From Stagnihabitans sp043721775 (GTDB taxonomy: Bacteria; Pseudomonadota; Alphaproteobacteria; Rhodobacterales; Rhodobacteraceae): 9,619 nucleotides of DNA. Under the pieces are notes generated by a model, which was not told where the DNA came from, ran no database searches, and was given only the letters and a program-made list of their open reading frames with translations. The position numbers were made by a program, and so were the translations under genes. Shown here in pieces: positions 6,294 to 9,619 of the stretch (positions are counted from its first letter, which is position 1; every line of letters starts with the position of its first letter). The stretch spans positions 1-9,619 of the forward strand of contig JAYSQA010000131.1 in assembly GCA_043721775.1 (NCBI GenBank), in the 5' to 3' direction.

Positions 6294-6876
6294 AAAACCG
6301 CCCATGACCCAGAAACAGGCCGACACGCTGCACCTGCGCCCGCATGAACGGGTCAAAGCCTCGCTTGAGGCGGCGGGCTTTGCCGAGGATGCGGTGGTTG
6401 CCCTCTTGTCGCTGGATGCCGACCATTTTCATTATGTCCGCCGGGTGATGAAGGGCGATGTGCCGCAAAGCCTGATGAATGAACTGGACGCGGGTCTTGA
6501 GGCGACGCAGTTTCACGCGCTATCGGCGATCTTGCGGATCAAGGGCGGCTATGGGCGGCCTGCGGCAGAGGCGACGGTGGGGCTTTTGGCCGAAGAGATG
6601 GCGCTGGACCCGTCCCGCGCCAGCCGGATTGCCGCCGACCTGGTGGAGCGGGGCTTGCTGACGCGGGCGGTCAGTCAGCAAGACGGGCGGCGGTCGGTGC
6701 TGGTGCCGACGGATGCCGCCTGGGCGCTGATGGACGGCTTTCTTCGGGCCAAGTGGGCGCGGACGATGAAGCTGTTCTCGACCTGGTCGGAAGAAGATAT
6801 CGTGACCCTCGCCCGGCTTTTTGGCCGCTATACCGATGGAATGCGCGAACAATATCCGGGACCCGGTACTTGTTAG
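6286..6876 (+). CDS. MarR-family transcriptional regulator
   Basis: A 196-residue DNA-binding protein. The winged helix-turn-helix spans about residues 73-150: FHALSAILRIKGGYGRPAAE leads into the HTH, DPSRASRIAADLVERG (108-123) is the recognition-helix region, and QQDGRRSVLVPT (131-142) is the wing with the D-x-R element typical of MarR proteins. Helices before and after would form the dimer interface. It is longer than the usual 140-160 residues, mainly from about 70 residues before the core helices. It is divergent from the MFS exporter with 117 bp between the start codons, the standard layout for a MarR repressor of an efflux gene, released when a ligand binds. The start is uncertain: ATG 6286 has only a weak AGG nearby, and ATG 6304 (MTQKQ) has no clear SD. 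A dyad over the start suggests autoregulation. Confidence 0.9.
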   Translation: MTKKPPMTQKQADTLHLRPHERVKASLEAAGFAEDAVVALLSLDADHFHYVRRVMKGDVPQSLMNELDAGLEATQFHALSAILRIKGGYGRPAAEATVGLLAEEMALDPSRASRIAADLVERGLLTRAVSQQDGRRSVLVPTDAAWALMDGFLRAKWARTMKLFSTWSEEDIVTLARLFGRYTDGMREQYPGPGTC

Positions 6877-7111
6877 CGGCGGGATGTCTTCTGCCGCGTC
6901 AGAAACCTATGCCTTCCGACTTGCGGGCGTTGCGGTTCTGCCATGGATATCATTCGGAAATTTTGAAATTTGCTCTCTCGCCGGGGTGGATTGCGCACGC
7001 CTGAGATTGAATTTCTTCGCAATCAACAGTCATTGGCAGGTTAAGATTAAAGAGAACAAAGAGAAAACTTACCCCTTCCTATCGCCCGCCGTTCGGTCTA
7101 ACCATGCAAGC
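6877..7111 (+). other. Non-coding gap between marR and uvrD
   Basis: 235 bp, noticeably richer in A/T than its neighbours, especially 6951-7075, with a purine-rich run at 7042-7066. The uvrD frame has no stop here, but the translation looks random and unlike a helicase N-terminus. A weak stem GCGGC/GCCGC (6876-6880 with 6893-6897) overlaps the marR stop and has no T-run. TAAGAT at 7042-7047 resembles a -10 box, but I found no -35 at proper spacing. A uvrD promoter probably lies here. Confidence 0.4.
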
Positions 7112-9481
7112 ATGAATATGTGGGATGAAAGTGCAGCAGTCGAGGCAGCGATGCCCTTGTCGCGCCGTGCGCTGGCCGCCCGGCCTGCGCCCTATCTTGA
7201 CGACCTGAACCCGGCGCAGCGCGAGGCGGTGGAGGCGTTGGATGGGCCGGTGCTGATGCTGGCAGGTGCTGGCACGGGCAAGACCAAAGCGCTGATCGCG
7301 CGGATCGTGCATCTACTGGCGATGGGCAAGGCCCGCCCGAATGAGATTTTGTCGGTGACCTTCACGAACAAAGCCGCGCGCGAGATGAAGCTGCGGGTGG
7401 GCCGGATTCTGGGAGAGACGGCAGAAGGCATCGCCTGGATGGGCACCTTCCACTCGCTTTCGGTCAAGATTCTGCGGCGGCATGCAGAACTGGTGGGGCT
7501 TAAGTCGAATTTCACGATTCTGGATACAGATGACCAGATCCGGTTGATGAAGCAACTGATCGAGGCGGCGAATATTGATGAAAAGCGCTGGCCGGCGCGG
7601 ATGCTGGCGGGGCTGATTGACAGTTGGAAGAACAGGGCCTTGTTGCCGGACCGGGTGCCTGCGGCGGAAGCCTCGGCCTATAACAACCGTGGAACGGAGA
7701 TGTATGAGGCCTATCAGAATCGTCTGAAGACGCTGAATGCGACGGACTTTGGCGATCTGTTGATGCATTGCGTGACGATCTTCCAGAACCATCCCGATGT
7801 GTTGGAACAGTATCAGCGCTGGTTCAAGTATATCCTTGTTGACGAGTATCAGGACACCAACGTGGCCCAGTATCTGTGGCTGCGGCTTTTGGCGCAGGGG
7901 CATCGGAACATTTGTTGCGTCGGCGATGACGACCAGTCGATCTATGGCTGGCGCGGGGCGGAAGTTGGCAACATCCTGCGGTTTGAAAAGGATTTTCCGG
8001 GCGCGAAGGTTGTCAGGCTAGAGCAGAATTACCGCTCGACCCCGCATATTCTGGCGGCGGCCTCGGGGGTGATTGCGGCCAATGCCGGGCGTTTGGGCAA
8101 GACCTTGTGGACCGAGGAAACCAAGGGCGAGAAGGTCCGGCTGATTGGCCATTGGGATGGCGAAGAGGAAGCGCGCTGGATTGGCGAAGAGATTGAGGCT
8201 TTGCAGCGCGGCGGGCGCGGGATTGGCCTGTTGTCTTTGGACGACATGGCTATCCTGGTGCGCGCCAGCCACCAGATGCGGGCGTTTGAAGACCGGTTTC
8301 TGACGATAGGCATGCCGTACCGGGTGATCGGCGGGCCTCGGTTCTATGAACGGCAGGAAATTCGCGATGCGATGGCGTATTTCCGGCTTGCCGTCAGCCC
8401 CGAGGATGATCTGGCGTTTGAGCGGATCATCAACACGCCGAAACGCGGGCTTGGGGACAAGGCGCAGGCGGATATTCAGCGGGCAGCGCGGTTTGTCGGG
8501 GTGCCCTTGCTGGATGGCGCGCGGGAGGTGCTGGCCAAGGGGGCGATTGGTGGAAAAGGCGGCAGTCATCTGCGCGCTTTTGTGGGCAATGTCGACCGCT
8601 GGCATCAGGTTATCCAGGGGACGCACAGCCATATCGCCTTGGCCGAACAGATTCTGGAGGAGTCGGGCTATACCGACATGTGGCAGAACGACAAGACGCC
8701 GGAAGCGCCGGGGCGGCTGGAGAATTTGAAGGAACTGGTCAAGGCGCTGGAACAGTTCGAGAATTTGCAGGGTTTTCTGGAACACGTATCCCTGATCATG
8801 GATAATGAGACGGAAGAGGCCTTGGAGAAGGTCTCTATCATGACGCTGCATGCGGCCAAGGGGCTGGAATTTCCCGCCGTGTTCCTGCCCGGCTGGGAGG
8901 AAGGGTTGTTCCCCAGCCAGCGGTCGATGGACGAAAGCGGGTTGAAGGGGTTGGAGGAGGAGCGGCGGCTGGCTTATGTGGGGATCACACGGGCCGAGCG
9001 GGTGTGCACGATTTCTTTCGCGTCGAACCGGCGGGTTTATGGGCAGTGGCAAAGCCAGTTGCCCAGCCGCTTCATTGACGAGTTACCGCCTGAGCATGTG
9101 ACGGTGCTGACGCCGCCGGGGCTTTATGGTGGCGGGTTCGGGGCGGCGGCGGTAAGTTTTGGCTCGACGGTGGAAGACCGGGCGACCAAGGCGGATGTTT
9201 ATAACTCGCCGGGGTGGAGGCGGATGACAGAGCGGGCCAATGCGGGGCCTTCGGGGCGAACGTTGAGCCAGCCGCGTGAGGCGCGCGGGATTACCATAGA
9301 TGCGGAAGCGGTGTCGGGGTATAGCATCGGCGACCGGGTGTTTCACCAGAAGTTCGGCTATGGCGAGGTGATGGCGATGGAAGGCGACAAGCTGGACATC
9401 GAGTTTGATCATGCCGGGTCGAAGAAGATCGTGGCGCGTTGGGTTATTCCGGCGCATCAGGTGTCGGACGTGCCGTTCTGA
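7112..9481 (+). CDS. uvrD: UvrD/PcrA-type superfamily 1 ATP-dependent DNA helicase
   Basis: A 3'-5' DNA helicase of 789 residues that acts in nucleotide-excision and mismatch repair and in clearing proteins from DNA. All SF1A motifs are present: Q-motif NPAQREAV; motif I, AGAGTGKT (A51-T58, K57); Ia, TFTNKAAREMK; Ib, TFHSLSVKIL; II, DEYQDT (D244-E245-Y246-Q247); III, GDDDQSIYGWRG (271-282); IV, QNYRST (305-310); V, TLHAAKGLEFP (578-588); VI, LAYVGITRAE (R627 as arginine finger). The C-terminal GDRVFHQKFGYGEV (from 740) and ARWVIPA form the Tudor-like domain of UvrD/PcrA that contacts RNA polymerase in studied homologues. The frame is open back to 6821, inside marR, but conserved sequence begins only around NPAQR. 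Candidate starts are ATG 7112 (MNMWDE), 7118 and 7151 (MPLSRR). ATG 7151 has GAGG 6 nt upstream; I kept 7112 because the short acidic lead looks like relatives. Motifs fit UvrD/PcrA better than Rep or AddA. Confidence 0.95.
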   Translation: MNMWDESAAVEAAMPLSRRALAARPAPYLDDLNPAQREAVEALDGPVLMLAGAGTGKTKALIARIVHLLAMGKARPNEILSVTFTNKAAREMKLRVGRILGETAEGIAWMGTFHSLSVKILRRHAELVGLKSNFTILDTDDQIRLMKQLIEAANIDEKRWPARMLAGLIDSWKNRALLPDRVPAAEASAYNNRGTEMYEAYQNRLKTLNATDFGDLLMHCVTIFQNHPDVLEQYQRWFKYILVDEYQDTNVAQYLWLRLLAQGHRNICCVGDDDQSIYGWRGAEVGNILRFEKDFPGAKVVRLEQNYRSTPHILAAASGVIAANAGRLGKTLWTEETKGEKVRLIGHWDGEEEARWIGEEIEALQRGGRGIGLLSLDDMAILVRASHQMRAFEDRFLTIGMPYRVIGGPRFYERQEIRDAMAYFRLAVSPEDDLAFERIINTPKRGLGDKAQADIQRAARFVGVPLLDGAREVLAKGAIGGKGGSHLRAFVGNVDRWHQVIQGTHSHIALAEQILEESGYTDMWQNDKTPEAPGRLENLKELVKALEQFENLQGFLEHVSLIMDNETEEALEKVSIMTLHAAKGLEFPAVFLPGWEEGLFPSQRSMDESGLKGLEEERRLAYVGITRAERVCTISFASNRRVYGQWQSQLPSRFIDELPPEHVTVLTPPGLYGGGFGAAAVSFGSTVEDRATKADVYNSPGWRRMTERANAGPSGRTLSQPREARGITIDAEAVSGYSIGDRVFHQKFGYGEVMAMEGDKLDIEFDHAGSKKIVARWVIPAHQVSDVPF

Positions 9482-9485
9482 GACG

Positions 9486-9500
9486 GGGGCAGGCCCCTTT
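9486..9500 (+). terminator. Small hairpin just after uvrD
   Basis: GGGG, loop CAGG, CCCC, followed by TTT (9498-9500), starting 4 nt past the uvrD stop. The stem is short but all G-C, and the T-run is only 3 nt, so terminator strength would be modest. It is the first of two tandem hairpins. Confidence 0.4.
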
Positions 9501-9508
9501 CCGACAGA

Positions 9509-9528
9509 GGCGGGGTGAGGCCCCCGCC
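9509..9528. terminator. Strong GC hairpin between uvrD and the convergent ORF
   Basis: GGCGGGG and CCCCGCC form a perfect 7-bp stem with a 6-nt loop. No T-run follows on either strand. It lies between the convergent stop codons at 9481 and 9548, where a bidirectional transcription barrier is expected. Confidence 0.4.
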
Positions 9529-9547
9529 CGGTGGCGCGCTAGGCGAT

Positions 9548-9619
9548 TCACGCATTTCCGAGCTTCCATCCGTGGGCGAGGGATTTGAAGGATTGGAGAC
9601 CGTGGCGGAAGGTGATCGG
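9548..9619 (-). CDS. C-terminal 23 codons of an unidentified convergent ORF (5' end outside window)
   Basis: Reading in from the window edge on the minus strand gives PITFRHGLQSFKSLAHGWKL and then GNA before a TGA at 9548-9550. About 17 of the 23 codons end in G or C, as in the real genes here, and the frame is open to the edge. One plus-strand frame (GDSRISELPSVGEGF...) is also open but has poorer third-position bias and no ATG. The protein family is not recognised; the basic tail could suit many proteins, including transposase-like ones, but I cannot support that from 23 residues. Confidence 0.4.
   Translation of the reverse strand, partial: PITFRHGLQSFKSLAHGWKLGNA

Noticed and set aside
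6821..7111. Longer UvrD starting at ATG 6821
   Set aside because: It would overlap the 3' end of marR, and the added 97 residues show no helicase similarity and lack coding-like composition.
8018..9052. 344-codon minus-strand open frame opposite uvrD
   Set aside because: It mirrors the helicase gene, is rich in Pro, Arg, His and Gln without any domain, and has no credible ribosome binding site.

Overview
The window looks like chromosomal DNA from a GC-rich alphaproteobacterium, most likely Rhodobacteraceae. This rests on strong G/C bias at third codon positions, on the general look of the Pyc and UvrD proteins, and on an RTX protein of the kind common in that group. The assignment is inference from protein character; no database search was run.

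Layout. (1) 1-2748, minus strand: the first 916 codons of pyruvate carboxylase (pyc), an anaplerotic enzyme. The 3' end, with the biotin-carrier domain, lies outside the window. (2) 2944-4482, minus strand: a gene for a secreted RTX-type calcium-binding beta-solenoid protein, broken by an 11-copy CTGAC pentanucleotide tract. The tract keeps the frame between the two halves but puts three TGA stops in it. (3) 4606-6168, minus strand: a 14-TM DHA2-type MFS drug exporter with its own promoter and a clear intrinsic terminator. (4) 6286-6876, plus strand: a divergent MarR-family regulator, the classic arrangement for a regulator controlling its neighbouring efflux pump. A 20-bp dyad covers its start codon and repeated TGTCAA/TTGAC half-sites lie in the shared intergenic region. 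(5) 7112-9481, plus strand: a full-length UvrD/PcrA superfamily 1 DNA helicase with all canonical motifs and a C-terminal Tudor-like domain, followed by GC-rich hairpins. (6) 9548-9619, minus strand: the last 23 codons of a convergent unidentified ORF.

The transcription units look independent. The MFS terminator separates it from the RTX gene, a hairpin follows the RTX gene before pyc, and hairpins separate uvrD from the convergent ORF. The only evident gene-gene relationship is MarR with the MFS pump. The most unusual element is the pentanucleotide tract at the junction of the RTX protein's N-terminal body and its calcium-binding/secretion module. I see no CRISPR array, tRNA, rRNA or complete mobile element. 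I do not see a clearly new multi-gene system; the RTX tract and the marR start-site dyad are the parts worth following up.
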